Source: Mastigias papua | Taxonomy: Eukaryota; Cnidaria; Scyphozoa; Rhizostomeae; Mastigiidae | Assembly: GCA_964019165.1 (NCBI GenBank) | Contig: OZ025274.1 | Location: 16,029,858 to 16,093,857 of the forward strand | Length of the DNA: 64,000 nucleotides | Reading direction: 5' to 3' | Translations under genes and position numbers: made by a program | Notes under the pieces: generated by a model | Seen by the model: only the letters and a program-made list of their open reading frames with translations | Database searches by the model: none | Told to the model about the DNA's origin: nothing | Shown: in pieces, positions 44,701 to 56,900 of the stretch | Layout of the letters: each line of letters starts with the position of its first letter | Position numbering within the stretch: position 1 is the first letter of the stretch

Positions 44701-46843
44701 ATTTTAAATTTTTTTCTTGAAATAAGTCCTTGGAGCGTTTGGTTTTTCTTCATTTTCTGCAAAACGTAGCGTTAATGTGAAACTTCAGACGCCTGAAAAT
44801 CTGAAATACAAACAGTGAAAGTGCGTACGTATGCACTTGTTTAGCCCCCCTCCCCCCGTGTACACTTTTGGGCTGATACTCCTCCCCTTGCTGCTTACGT
44901 ACTGTGTGAATAGCCCCTTAAGAAGTAACGGGTAAGAAAGAGACATGAAATTTGATGAGACAGTTGGAATTAATTTTTGGGTGTTGATTACTGGTACCTT
45001 AGTATATGACTTTGATTAGCAACTGTCTTTGCGATGGTGATTTTGTTGCTGTCTGTTCTGATAGAATGATTTGGGCCAGGTTTTCATGATTTATATGCAC
45101 TGCTTCAATTGTAGAATGGAGAAAGAACGCCGATCAAAACCAGAGAGGAAGAAAATTGATGCTAGTGAAGAAACAGGCTCAAGCAGTTCTTCATCAGAGT
45201 CATCTGGATCAAGTTCAGAATCAGATGAAGATATTGTGGAAGAAGATAAATCCCGTGATAAACTGTCCTCAAAAGCAAGAAAGAGTGAAGTTGGAATGAA
45301 GGATAGCGTAAAAGAAGTAGTGAAGCCGGGTCGGATGCAGGCAGAAAAAGAAGAAGGAAGAACAGATAGGAGAAATAAGAAGAAGCGTAAGGTTAGTTCA
45401 TCGTCTGAACCATCCAGTGGGGAAGACAAAAAGGTAAAAGAGACAGCAAAAACTAAAGGAAAAATAGTGAAGAAGAGGAAAGAAGAGTCCGGAAAGTCTA
45501 GTAGCAGTGACAGCTCATCTGAATCAGATTCAGAAAGTGACGGAGAAGAGGAGCGAAGGAAAGAGAAGGAAAGAAAGATGAAATTGATGCGAGCAGAAGC
45601 TGCACAGAAGAAGAAAGTCGAGGAGCCACCACAAAAGCGACCAAAAAAGGATGAAAAACAGATCGAGCAAGAACGGCGGAAAGGGAAAGTTAAGGAATTT
45701 TTGTTGGAGAAAATGGCTGAGAAAAAAGTAAGTGCAGGAATGGTGGAGAAAAAACTTACTGCAGAAGCAAAAAGCAAAGAACCTGAGAAATCTGAGAGGA
45801 AGAGTGTTTCTAAGGTCAGGGAAACCAGGCATGACAAAAGAGTTCATCGTCATAAAGAGAAACCAGATGACAAACGAAGAAGAAAGAAGAAAGAATCTTC
45901 ATCTAGTAGCAGTGAATCCGAAGCTGATGAAAGTGAATCAGAGGATGAGAGTTCTGCAAAATCATCTTCAGAGGAGGTATCACACCATAAGAAACGTGCT
46001 GTAAAGAAAGGGAAAGGGAAGAAAAACAGAAAGAAGAAGCCAAAAAAGAAGGTTGAAAGTTCAAGCTCAGACAGTTCGGAATCATCATCATCTTCAGAGG
46101 ATGAGGATTCAAGTTCAGATGAAGAGCAGCGTAAAAGAAGAAGGAAAAGTAAACAGGAAATTGACAAGAGGAAGCACAAGGAGAAAAAGAAGAAGAAAGA
46201 TGATAAAAAGACGAAGTGAGTTATTCATTTACTCTTTGGCCTAGAAACAACGGGGGACGTTTATTATTTTTCCAACCCTCTGAGCTTATTAGCACCCCCG
46301 CTGGATTTTGGGAATTCTGTTTGCTTGTTAGGAGGGTGTCACATAATCATGATTTATTTGATGACGATTTGTAAGACATGCTGGATTTCTGAGGCTAATA
46401 TGTACACTGTGTTGATATTATTTCTGTTTTATTTTCATTTTGTAAATAGTCAAAACTTATTTTTAGAAATTTCAAACCCCCGGTTTTGATGGCAAGTTTT
46501 AGTAGTTTTTTAGTCATGGATTTCAAGAAAGACTCGAGCATTTTATTGATAAAATACTCGAGTAATAATCGAGTAAGTTGTATCTAATTATATCATTCCT
46601 TTTCTGTCAATTTTGTACTTGTTATCAGATTTAAATATTTTATTTTTGGCACATTTTAGATCCAAACGAAAACACAAGAAATCCAGCAGCTCTTCGGATT
46701 CATCTTCATCTTCATCGTCGTCTGAAGAATCTTCAACATCCTCCTCTTCTTCATCTTCATCATCCCAAGAAGAATCGAGCAGTAGTTCTGATCAAAAGGA
46801 AAGAAAGAAAAGAAAGCGACCGGTGAAGAAATCTTCAAAATGA
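35786..46843 (+). CDS. SRRM2: SRRM2/SRm300-type serine/arginine-rich splicing factor (Cwc21 domain), 1420 aa
   Basis: Ten exons: 35786-36024, 37277-37378, 37515-37679, 38348-38410, 40075-40122, 41082-41129, 41314-41478, 42071-44218, 45115-46215, 46660-46843. They total 4263 nt. The N-terminus MYNNIGLTTPRGSGTNGYV is the hallmark of the cwf21/Cwc21 domain. It continues with QLAELNVMKNEKLKEAFGI, as in human SRRM2. The rest is low-complexity: RS/RE-rich, with a tandem SREK/SRER array near 42380-42830, acidic Ser runs, and a terminal poly-Ser/Lys tail. Cwc21/SRm300 sits near the spliceosome active site in activated complexes. The protein is about half the length of mammalian SRRM2. All nine introns are phase 2. 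Possible poly(A) signal AATAAA at about 47130. Confidence 0.95.
39725..40006. mobile_element. Inverted-repeat element C in an SRRM2 intron
   Basis: Left arm CAGTATTTATTCATGTATAA continues into TGCGAC. The right arm TCGCATTATACACTCATAAATACGG is its imperfect reverse complement. The right edge CGGTA resembles the TA-flanked elements at 28637 and 30412. No coding capacity. Confidence 0.75.
42380..42830 (+). repeat. In-frame 12/24-bp repeat array coding SRER/SREK
   Basis: Units of AGGGAAAGATCA and AGAGAAAGGTCA alternate within SRRM2 exon 8, coding (S-R-E-R)n. The most regular part is about 42450-42640. The shifted frame with GKDQEKGQ repeats is a by-product. Confidence 0.95.
44810..44930. mobile_element. 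Second copy of the TACGTACG-arm element
   Basis: Left arm AAAGTGCGTACGTATGC and right arm GCTTACGTACTGTGTGAATAGCC flank a C-rich centre. The right arm is the reverse complement of the left end of the 34.85-kb copy (GGCCATTCAAAAAGTACGTA). It lies in the last-but-one SRRM2 intron. Confidence 0.65.
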
Positions 46844-47951
46844 AACTCTGTTTCTCTGAACACCGTGATTTCTCCTTTAGATTTAGCAGATTTTAATGAA
46901 CGGTGTATCTTTTAGCCTTTTTTATTATAAATTATCGAAAGCTATATGTCTGACTGTCCAAGCCTCGTATCATAGAACGTCGGTTGTTAACAATTGTATT
47001 ACTATGTTTTGAACTCTTGTTGTCATCGGTCTTCAGCACCTGCTAAATATTGACACATCATGTTAAAGCTACAATCGAAAAGAGTAGGTCCCTTGTATAC
47101 AAATATTTCTAGATGAACATTGCAGGAGTAATAAATGATGTAACATCAAAGTCTTTAAGTCCAATTGAAGATTGTATTTCCAAATTGATATTGTCGGATG
47201 TTGCCTACAATGTTTTCTTCGATGAAAATTTTGGTGACCGTAGCCAGAGGCTGATTAATTTAGAGTTCGAGTCTATTTTATTATACTGACAGAAATTATG
47301 GTTTTCTATTATGTATCCGTTTTAAATAGAAGACTACAACGGCAGTACTTTCGTATGGTTTGTTGTTACTTGGTATAAGACACAAGGATGAAGTTAGTAA
47401 TCAATGTGGTCATCCAACACATGGATCCTGCACATGCTGCTTTAAGGACATCTTTTGATGGAATTTGTTGTAGTGATTCCGTCTCTATTTTAACATTACG
47501 ATAAGCATTGATGCCTTCATTTAGATTAAAAGGATTTCATTGTATCGTAGCTCTTGCATTTTGTAACTTACTTTCGCTTGTTGTATTCGTTTTTCTTGAT
47601 GTCTTGCTGATATGAAGGGCCGTTATATCATTTACCACTTTGCTGTGGATTATCAAAGAACATTTATTCGAGATCCTAGGTTGCACTGTTGAATTTTTAC
47701 AGCTTTGAATTTATGAGATGTAGCACATCAAAGAATTTTATCATGCTTTTCTTGCTAGATAGTGTCTTCTAGCTGTTATTGAAGAGCACGTATAGAATGA
47801 TTTGACAATGTCAAATGAATGAACTGTGGAGGAGCCTCTGTTGGATAGGAGGCTGTTACCAGCACATGTCTCGCGTCGTTGAAGGGAGCGGTGGAAAGCA
47901 CTAGAAACTTCGGTCTGCTAAAACCTAGTAGTTCGAATTAAAGTAGGAGCA
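46844..47951. other. SRRM2 3'UTR and CCT6 promoter region
   Basis: AATAAA near 47130 may end the SRRM2 transcript. The remaining roughly 800 nt should contain the CCT6 promoter; no specific element is obvious. Confidence 0.5.
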
Positions 47952-50900
47952 ATGTCAGCCATCAGCGTTGTAAACCCAAAGGCAGAAGTGGCAAGAGCAG
48001 CCCAAGCACTTCAGATAAATATCAGTGCCGCAAAAGGACTGCAGGAAGTGCTAAAAACTAACCTTGGGCCTAAGGGAACAATGAAAATGTAAGTGCTTAG
48101 AGACATTGTCTTGCTCAAAAGATATAAAATTAGGGAATAAATGGTCAGATAAATATAAATCTAGTCATAAGTTGTGTCTTAAGAATGCGAGCATTCTGTG
48201 TTGTTATTCAGCAAGTCGTATATAGAAAACAATTAAAGAGGGACGATAATTTCATCAACAGAACGCAAGTTATTTTCATGATTCCATAAAATTCAGACAG
48301 TGATACGGCTATGAAATTGAAAAGTCATTCACTTATGGACTGTTGTCGATATGCCAAGAAGCAAGATTTTTCCTTCGTATGCCAAGGCATTTTTCTATGC
48401 TCACACTGGACGTATTTGGGCCTAACAACTTGAAATGCACCCTGGTTTGATGGCCATCTATGCCCTCTATATCCACCCTTATCATTTAACGTATTTTCTT
48501 CCATAGTATTAAAACTGGGACTAAATGGTGTAGTTCCTCTTTGCTGTCATTAGATTGTTGGTGAAGGGCCACCTGCAAATTGATAGTATCATCATATCTC
48601 AGTCACAGAATCACCCATAACTGGGCATAGGCTAGCATTTCTTTCAATTTACACAATGCAATAGTAATCATGAAATTATCTGGCTTACAAGCATGTAGCA
48701 AAAACAAAGCAATAGATAGCATCAGATTGTAATATTTTGTATTTTAGAGCCTATCCTCACCTTGTTTTTTGCATTTGCAAGCAGATCCATTTTACCATGG
48801 TATTTGCTTTAGTCTTCATAATTATATAAAGTGCTGCACCTCTTTCCAGGTTGGTGTCTGGTGCTGGGGATATTAAGCTAACAAAAGATGGTAATGTCTT
48901 GCTCCATGAAATGGTAAGCATACCAAGTACCACTTGATTGACTATATTTTGAGACAGAGGACTTGAGATCAACAACTACTATTGCTAAAGAAGAAATTCA
49001 AGGGAAATAACCTTTTAGTAGACATTGAAATGGGACATCACAGAAACTTTTTTGTGACATACTTCTCTCATGAATAGTACTCATTCAAGGTGCTACTTTG
49101 AAACAATGTTTTTTGCAAATGCTGTAGTCATGGGGATAATTTGTGATGTCCAATAGAGAATGCCTCTCTATAGTGATAATGTATCATATAGCAGACCTTT
49201 TCATTTTACACAGGTGATTACCCTCACCCTAGCAAATGCCCTTGTGGACCTCTTTTCATGTGTGATTGACCGCCCTGCAAAATCCTGATTTAGCCCCCAA
49301 CAATTAGGACTTGCACTCAATTTTAGGCAGAGAACATTGCCAAACATCAATAGCTGTGTGCTCTTACCATCAAAAGGATTTCTGTGCACAGACTCGAGGA
49401 AATTGGTTAAAACTTTTAAGCCTTTTTCTGTGCGATCTCCTCATGATCAAGTGCTGTCAGGGTTAGGTGTAAAGTAGGTGTGAAGTGTTAATCACACACA
49501 TCAACATAACTAGGTTTATTGCCAAGAACAATGTTTTATAAAATGTTGATACACTTCTGGGGGACGCTTACAAAGCAAAATCTGTTATTACTCATTAGCC
49601 TACCTAGGCTGATTCGCATGGGTGATGTACCACCCTCATGAAAATTTTTAGATTAAAGGTCTGCATATAGTCAAAGATATTTACAATACTCTTGCATTAT
49701 TCTCAATTTAATTGTATTTTACAGCAAATCCAGCATCCAACTGCATCACTTATTGCAAGAGTTGCAACAGCTCAGGTATCTGCAATGTGACCATTTGTTG
49801 TATTATCTACTTATCATGAATATAGTATATACAGGCCTTTCAATGATTAAATTAGATGCAAGCTGCCCATCATGCGCATGGGATTGTGTGCACATGCTAA
49901 AAAGTCAACTGTGGGAGCTATGCTTAGTACTTGGATGTATATTTTTGATAGAGCTGGCACGGACAATAAATTGAGCACGTGAACTGAGCTGGGTGTGTGC
50001 CTGCATGCTTGTGCATGATCACACTCATCTCATTGAAAGGCCTGTATATAGTATAGGATTTGTCTTAATGAGAATCTGAATTAGCTAGACTCCCCACTAT
50101 CCAAATACATATGGGTCTATGGTATTGGTGTGAGTATGTTTATAAGTAACATATTGAAATGCATTATATATAGTTAGATTTACAAATGAAAGTTGTAGTT
50201 TTTATTATATACTTGTCTCAAATCTTTATTGATCAAGCACAAAGCCTTGTATGATGGAACTTAGAGTCAGCTGTTAATGATTTATTCGAATTTGAGTATT
50301 GATTTTTTACTTTTAGGATGACATTACAGGAGATGGAACAACATCAAATGTTCTTATAATTGGAGAACTTCTAAAGCAGGTAATTAGTTTACAAATCTGT
50401 TACAGTATGTTAGATGTTCTCTGTGAATTTTTATGTATATTTAAACTTCTTTCAAGATAGAGATAAATATGCATGTAATTTTTAGTAATATATATTAAAA
50501 AATTTGCTTTTGTGCCAATTTGAAGTTCTTTTCAAAATTTTACTTATTATATGCCTTACATTTTTCATATCTATTTATTGCACTTTTGTCTTTTTTTCTA
50601 GGCTGACTTGTACATTTCAGAGGTAATGGGAAAACTATTGCTTTTTAAGCTAAAATCTAGGTGTTTTAAGAGCTATGTAAAGATATGGAATAGGCTTAGA
50701 AAGACTAAAATATGAATTATAGAAATTACAGGCTGTTCAAAAAACCATTGAAGTTAAAATGGTTAAAAAATATTGATATTACTGTTTGGTTTTATTTTAT
50801 AACTCAACCTCAAATGATTACATTGCCACAGTATATATATGGTCTAGTGATCAATATACAAGTGCTTCAATAATACAATGTTATGATATTACTATGGTTG

Positions 50901-53900
50901 TACGTCAACTAAGAACAAGGCAAGATGATTCCAGAGATAGTGTTTTGCAGCACACCTACGCGCATCAGGCACAAAAGTAGTATGCAGAAAACTCATGTTG
51001 TGAACACTGGTATAGTAAGGAAGCAGTTTGAGAGGATAGTACACTTACATACATACAATGGGTTATGTAAAGCATAGATGTCATGAGAGCTGTCTTGATA
51101 TTCACCTATGTCACAAATGATACAGAAACAATTTAGAAAACTAAGACAAATGCCTGAATCAGAGAATAAAGAGAAAAAAGGAGATGGAATGAGAAAAAAG
51201 AGAAGACAGTTTTATGATAGGAAATTAATTCTTTATTATATCTTTATATTTATTTTCTTATCTTTATTTGTATCTTTATATCTTTATATATCTTTATTTG
51301 TATCTTAAAAACTTAGCTCATATGGAATATTGCACTAAGCTATCGATTTTTGTGTAAGCTATTGATGTCGACTTCACTGGAAGCTATTGTACAATTTACT
51401 CTGTCAGGAAACACAATTGTGTTTGTAGTACTTCCACTGCCCAGCAGGTAAATGCCCAACATTTTACACACTGCATTTGCTTATAATTATATATAATGTT
51501 AAAGTCAGTTCTGTTCCCTAGGGGCTGCATCCTAGACTTGTAACAGAAGGATTTGAATTAGCCAAAGGAAAAGCTCTTGAGGTATATTCAAATATTATTA
51601 TTCATTTTGATCTATGGAATCAAAACCCCTTTTATAGTTGACTTGTTTATATTTATACCATTAAGTTATATTGTAGGATGCTGCTGTTTCATGATGTTAT
51701 GTTTCATCTACTACTTAGGTGTTTTAATTTTTTTGGGCATCTAATCAAACTATTGATCTTAATTGCATTTAATCTTAAGAATTGAATATTTTCCTTAGTT
51801 ATATGAATTCATCAGTTTTATTTAGTTCTTAGAATTCAGTATGTTTTTTGATTTCCTCCTCAAAAAGGTTTTAGAGAATATCAAAGTAAAAAGTAAAATT
51901 GACAGAGACATGCTCCTTAATGTTGCAAGGACATCACTGAGAACTAAGTTAAATAAAGACATTGCAGACCATCTGACAGAAGTGAGTAAATTTTGAGCCT
52001 TTCTAAAAAAATAACATTGCAGTTGATTAAATTTGATATATTAACTTTTAAATTCTAGCTTGCAGATGTGCTGAGTTTGGAGTAATTAGGGAACTGTTGT
52101 TTGTTGTATTCACCCCCATTGTGTAATTTATATTCCTTAAACAATTTCAGCCACAGTTTTTCTTCTATCCCTATCATTAGAATAGGTTATATACAAGCAG
52201 TTTTTATCACTACTATTAAAGTGCCTAATTGCCGGGGGGGTCAGAATTAACGGGGGGGTTGGAATTTTTCTGGACATTCAATTAATGGGGGGGTCGGAAT
52301 TAGCGGGGGGGGGTTGGAATTGTTTGGACACTTCAATTTAATGGGTGTCAGACTTAGCGGGGGAGGCTGGATTTGTGCAACCATGTTAATAAATGGATTT
52401 TTAAAAGGAATCTAAGCTGGTTTGCTTTCTCCATTTAATTTAGGGAGCAAATTTCCTTAGCAACTATGGCTTTAATATTTCAATGTAATAAGTAACCAAT
52501 GATGGAAAATCAGTTTGAACAATATCAATAGAGCAATTATGTAGCTATGAAAGTGTAACATAAATTCCCAATATCCTGTGGTGTAAACTTTTACGTTTGG
52601 CATCGTATCGAGTCTTTCCCTTAAACATCCCACTTGAGCATTGTATTCTTTTTTAAACATTTCAACGCATTCCCCGAGCTTTTGCTTCTCTGCCAGTGTA
52701 TACAACACATCAAACTGACTGACATTGCGCTATGCTTAGGAATGCCTCCTTTGAAGATATACCTTTGTAGCGCTTTCTGTTCTTAAGGATGCTAATTGTT
52801 GCAAATTCTAATAGTCAAGTGACAACGCAAAATATGTTAAACAATAATTACCGGGGGGTCCTAATAAGAGCAGGGGGGTTGGAAAAATTTTCAAAAATTA
52901 ATTAGCGGGGGGGGCGGCAATTAGGCACTTAAGAGTAGGGGAAGATTAGAAGTAAGTGGAATAGAGGCTATGGTCTTTTCATGCTTGCAAAGCCTATTTA
53001 ATTCAACAATCTATCTGAGGGGATGAATTGGTTTTTTGACTGGGAAGCATCAACATTTTGCCAAATTGATTTTTGAAGTGCACACATGTTTTGTAGTGTT
53101 GTTGAAGTGTTGTCTTCTGTTGAATACAGCTTTGACATATCTGGTATTACTTTGGATGCCAATGATGCATAAGCAATTAGCTGATCTGTTGCTGATGTAT
53201 TTGCATATTTTACTTGTCACTACCACTGAGGCATCAGATAGTAAGAGAAGTAGATCATAATTTTATAATTTAATAGTTAATACTTTTTTCATGAAATTGT
53301 ATTCACTTACTTGCTTTTTTATAACTTTCAGATTGTTGTTGATGCAGTTTTGGCAATTAGGAAGGAAAATGAACAAATAGATTTACACATGGTGGAAATT
53401 ATGGAAATGAAGCACAAAACAGAAGTTGATACAAGGTATTCAAATATTTACTGTTTGTTTCATGCTATAAAGTTATGGTCAGGACTTGCCACATTAAATA
53501 AATTGGCTTCTGCTGCTAGCATGGTTGCTGCAAGTCGCTTTACCAAACCATTAAATCACTTGCAAGAGATCAAGTCATAGCTAGCAATTATAAGCCTCAA
53601 TCAAGTTCATTTATCCCAGATATAAATAGAACTTCAGGTACAAATGGGTTGTGTATTAAAGTATTCTTAGTGCAACCTTAACACAGAATTGTTTGTCATA
53701 TTTCCTTGTTTGCAATGTTTAATAAATAGACACACCCTGAATCTTTGGATTCCAGTTTGGAACCAGAATATTCTCAAGCAATCAGTTTTGTCAAGCTTCA
53801 TATTTTATTTGGCAACATTCTATTTTGTATTTTATCTGGCAACATTCTATTATATTTTGAGCCTCTTCTTCTAGTGGATATGAATATTTGAATTGCTTTC

Positions 53901-56900
53901 ATCTAGGCTAGTAAATGGACTTGTAATGGACCACGGAGCAAGGCATCCAGATATGAAAAAGAAAGTCGAAGATGCATATATCCTAACTTGTAATGTATCC
54001 CTAGAGTATGAAAAAAGGTAAGATGGAAGAAAATTGGTAACCAATTAAAATGTCATAGATCTTTTTTGAAGGATGTCAGATATTTTGAAATATACTGTTT
54101 GGACATTTAAATTAATTTGTTTGATTCTCCTTGCATTTTAGCGAAGTTAATGCTGGTTTCTTCTACAAAAGTGCAGAGGACAGGGAGAAGTTAGTTAAGG
54201 CAGAAAGGCAACATACTGACAAGAAAGTGCAGCAAATTATAGATCTAAAAAGAAAGGTTTGCAGTGGAAATGATAAAAGCTTTGTTGTAATCAATCAAAA
54301 GGTAAGACTTAAGTTGCTTGGAAACTGAAGTAGATTTGTAAGTTTATGGCATAGTTTATACTTTTGTGTTATCATCTTATGTTGTTTTATTCATTTATTC
54401 TTGTAAAGATAAGCTATATGAAGATGCTGTTATTATTATAGACATATTTGGATATTATTTCCTATTTTACACTTTTTAAAGTTAGATAGGCTACGAATAA
54501 AGACAACTATATTTTTAATTGTGCAAGACAAGACACGGATTCATCTTCCATCTTCAGTTGATTTTAACGTATATTACCAACTGAAGATAATAGGCACTAT
54601 AATAAGCATTATTTTCACATGCATGTATACACTTTTGATAAGAGAACAAAAAGCTGTTATAAAGAGAAAGGGGGGCTAGAAGCTTGACGAAGTATCAATG
54701 CATTGAACGTGTTTTGAATGAAGTAATTTCTTTTTTTTCGTACAATTTAGCGTTCAGATGATGAGGTCAGTGTGGCAATAGCATTTGATTTTAATACATT
54801 TGTCTTTTAGGGTATCGACCCATTTTCATTAGATATGCTAGCAAAGGAAGGCATTGTTGCTTTGCGTCGTGCAAAAAGGAGAAATATGGAGAGGTGAAGC
54901 CTGTTTTTGTTTGAGATTTGTCAGTTGTTTTTGATTTGTCTGTTTTGTCTCATTATTTATGTCATCAGCACAGTGATGCAGAGAATTATTTACTGATTTG
55001 TGTGACAGAAATGACGTTATTAGGACTTGTCACTACCACTGAGGTGATTATGACAATTCAAGCTTTATTTCATCTTTTTCTGTTCTCATTGTAGAAGAAA
55101 ATTTCCTTGATGATTCTTTTTTGTGTCCTTTGCCTCGTAGTAAGAATGAGAATAATTTAGATCTCCGCTCATTAATCGCCAGTCTTTTGCTTTCTTTAGT
55201 TCATATTTTCTATCAATTTTATCTATTTATTTTATCTATTTATTTTATCTATTTATATCTATTTTATCAATTTTATCTTACTTTTTCGTTTTTGTTCCCT
55301 TTTCATTATGCTTCTCGAAGCTCTGTATCATTTGTGCATTTACTTACAACCAGTTGCCTAGTTAGTTATATAATATGATTATTTATTTCTCAGACTTGTT
55401 TTGGTTTGTGGTGGATTGGCGATGAATTCTTTTGATGATCTGTCTCTGGAATGCCTTGGCCATGCTGGTGTCGTTTATGAACATGTCTTGGTAACCATTT
55501 CTCGTTTACCTCTCATTCAATAGGCTTATTTTAATATGCTGAGTCATTCAAACTATCAAAAATTGGGGGTATTTAAAAGCAGTTGTGCTTCAAAATATTT
55601 TGATTCACCAACAGCTGTCACCGTTTCTTTTCTTTTTCAGTGTTGCCTTGTTTCTATGATGTAATATACCTTATTTTTGCATTTTCCAAGAATAGAATTT
55701 ATAGGACAGTTTGATTTTTTCACTGTAACTCAATTCCGTCTAGACTGTTTTTAAGAATTGTTTCATGTCGTTTTTTGGGATATAAATTTATATATTTTCC
55801 TCATCATCTGAGTTTCTTTAAAAGTTGAGTCATGCCTTCATAAATTAAGGGATCAGAGAAAGACGTCAAAAAACTAGAAAAGATTTTAGAACTTCTTAAC
55901 CAAGTAAAATTCTCATTCGTTGTGAATATATACTGATTAAACACCTTTCTTTTAGGGGGAAGAGAAGTTCACGTTTATTGAAGATGTTTCCAACGCAAAA
56001 TCTGTAACAATATTAATTAAAGGTACGTTATTATATATACTTATATTTGAGTATATACATATATATCTCTCATTCTTACATCTTTCGGTACTACACAAGT
56101 TCACTATACCTCGAACAAATGGGAATATTCTTTAGTCATACTAATAGTACACATTTTTCTTATAAGAAACATGAGGCTCAAATCAGGCAGCACAAATTAT
56201 GAAACCATTAAGAAACAGGTTGACTGAGTTTAATGGTAACGTTGGAAATCTGTGTTTCAGAGAAAATTTTTGATTGAACTGGAAACAAAATGCAAACAAA
56301 CAAACAGCATCCGTCTGTTAAATGTTTTTAACTAAAACTTCAATTTCTCGTCTCGTAGTTGCTTTGTTGCTATAGGAAATTTAAAGAATTTTAAGAAACA
56401 CTTGAGGAACATTTAAGTCTGGATTTGACAAAGTATTAAGAAGCATCCGCATCCATGCTGTAAGGAGAAAGTTTGTTTCTTATGTAAAAATACGTGTAGT
56501 ATGCCTTAAGTATGCTTGAATATGATTCCTGCTTTTTCGAGCTATAATAAAATACTTTATTTGTATATACCAGTTAAACGTAATTGTGAAGGAGCTGATT
56601 TGAACTTATGTTTAGGCATTGTTAATGACCATATGGATGCTAAATGTCTGCTTTTCCTTTTTGTGCTCTCGCTTCTTTTGTTGCGCTTTTTTCATCACAC
56701 CTTTTATTCCTTGTCTACAAAATAATGTCTTTTCCTTCTCTCTTCAGTCTAGTTTGTTGTTTCTCATTTTTTCTTGTTTGCAAGCGCACATCATGAACAA
56801 ACCCCATTGATCTTATCTGTGTCTTTTATTGATGCTTCGATGTTCTTGACAGCTAATATTGAATTTCCCATTTTGTGGTCGTTGCATTAGTATTGAAGTT

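Noticed and set aside
45091..46179. Minus-strand Ser/Phe-rich frames, the longest 248 codons
   Set aside because: They are the complement of SRRM2 exon 9 (Lys/Glu/Ser-rich), with no independent splice or family evidence.
54755..54810. GATGATGA near the end of CCT6 intron 10 as a snoRNA
   Set aside because: It lies too close to the 3' splice site, and no box D or pairing arm is present.
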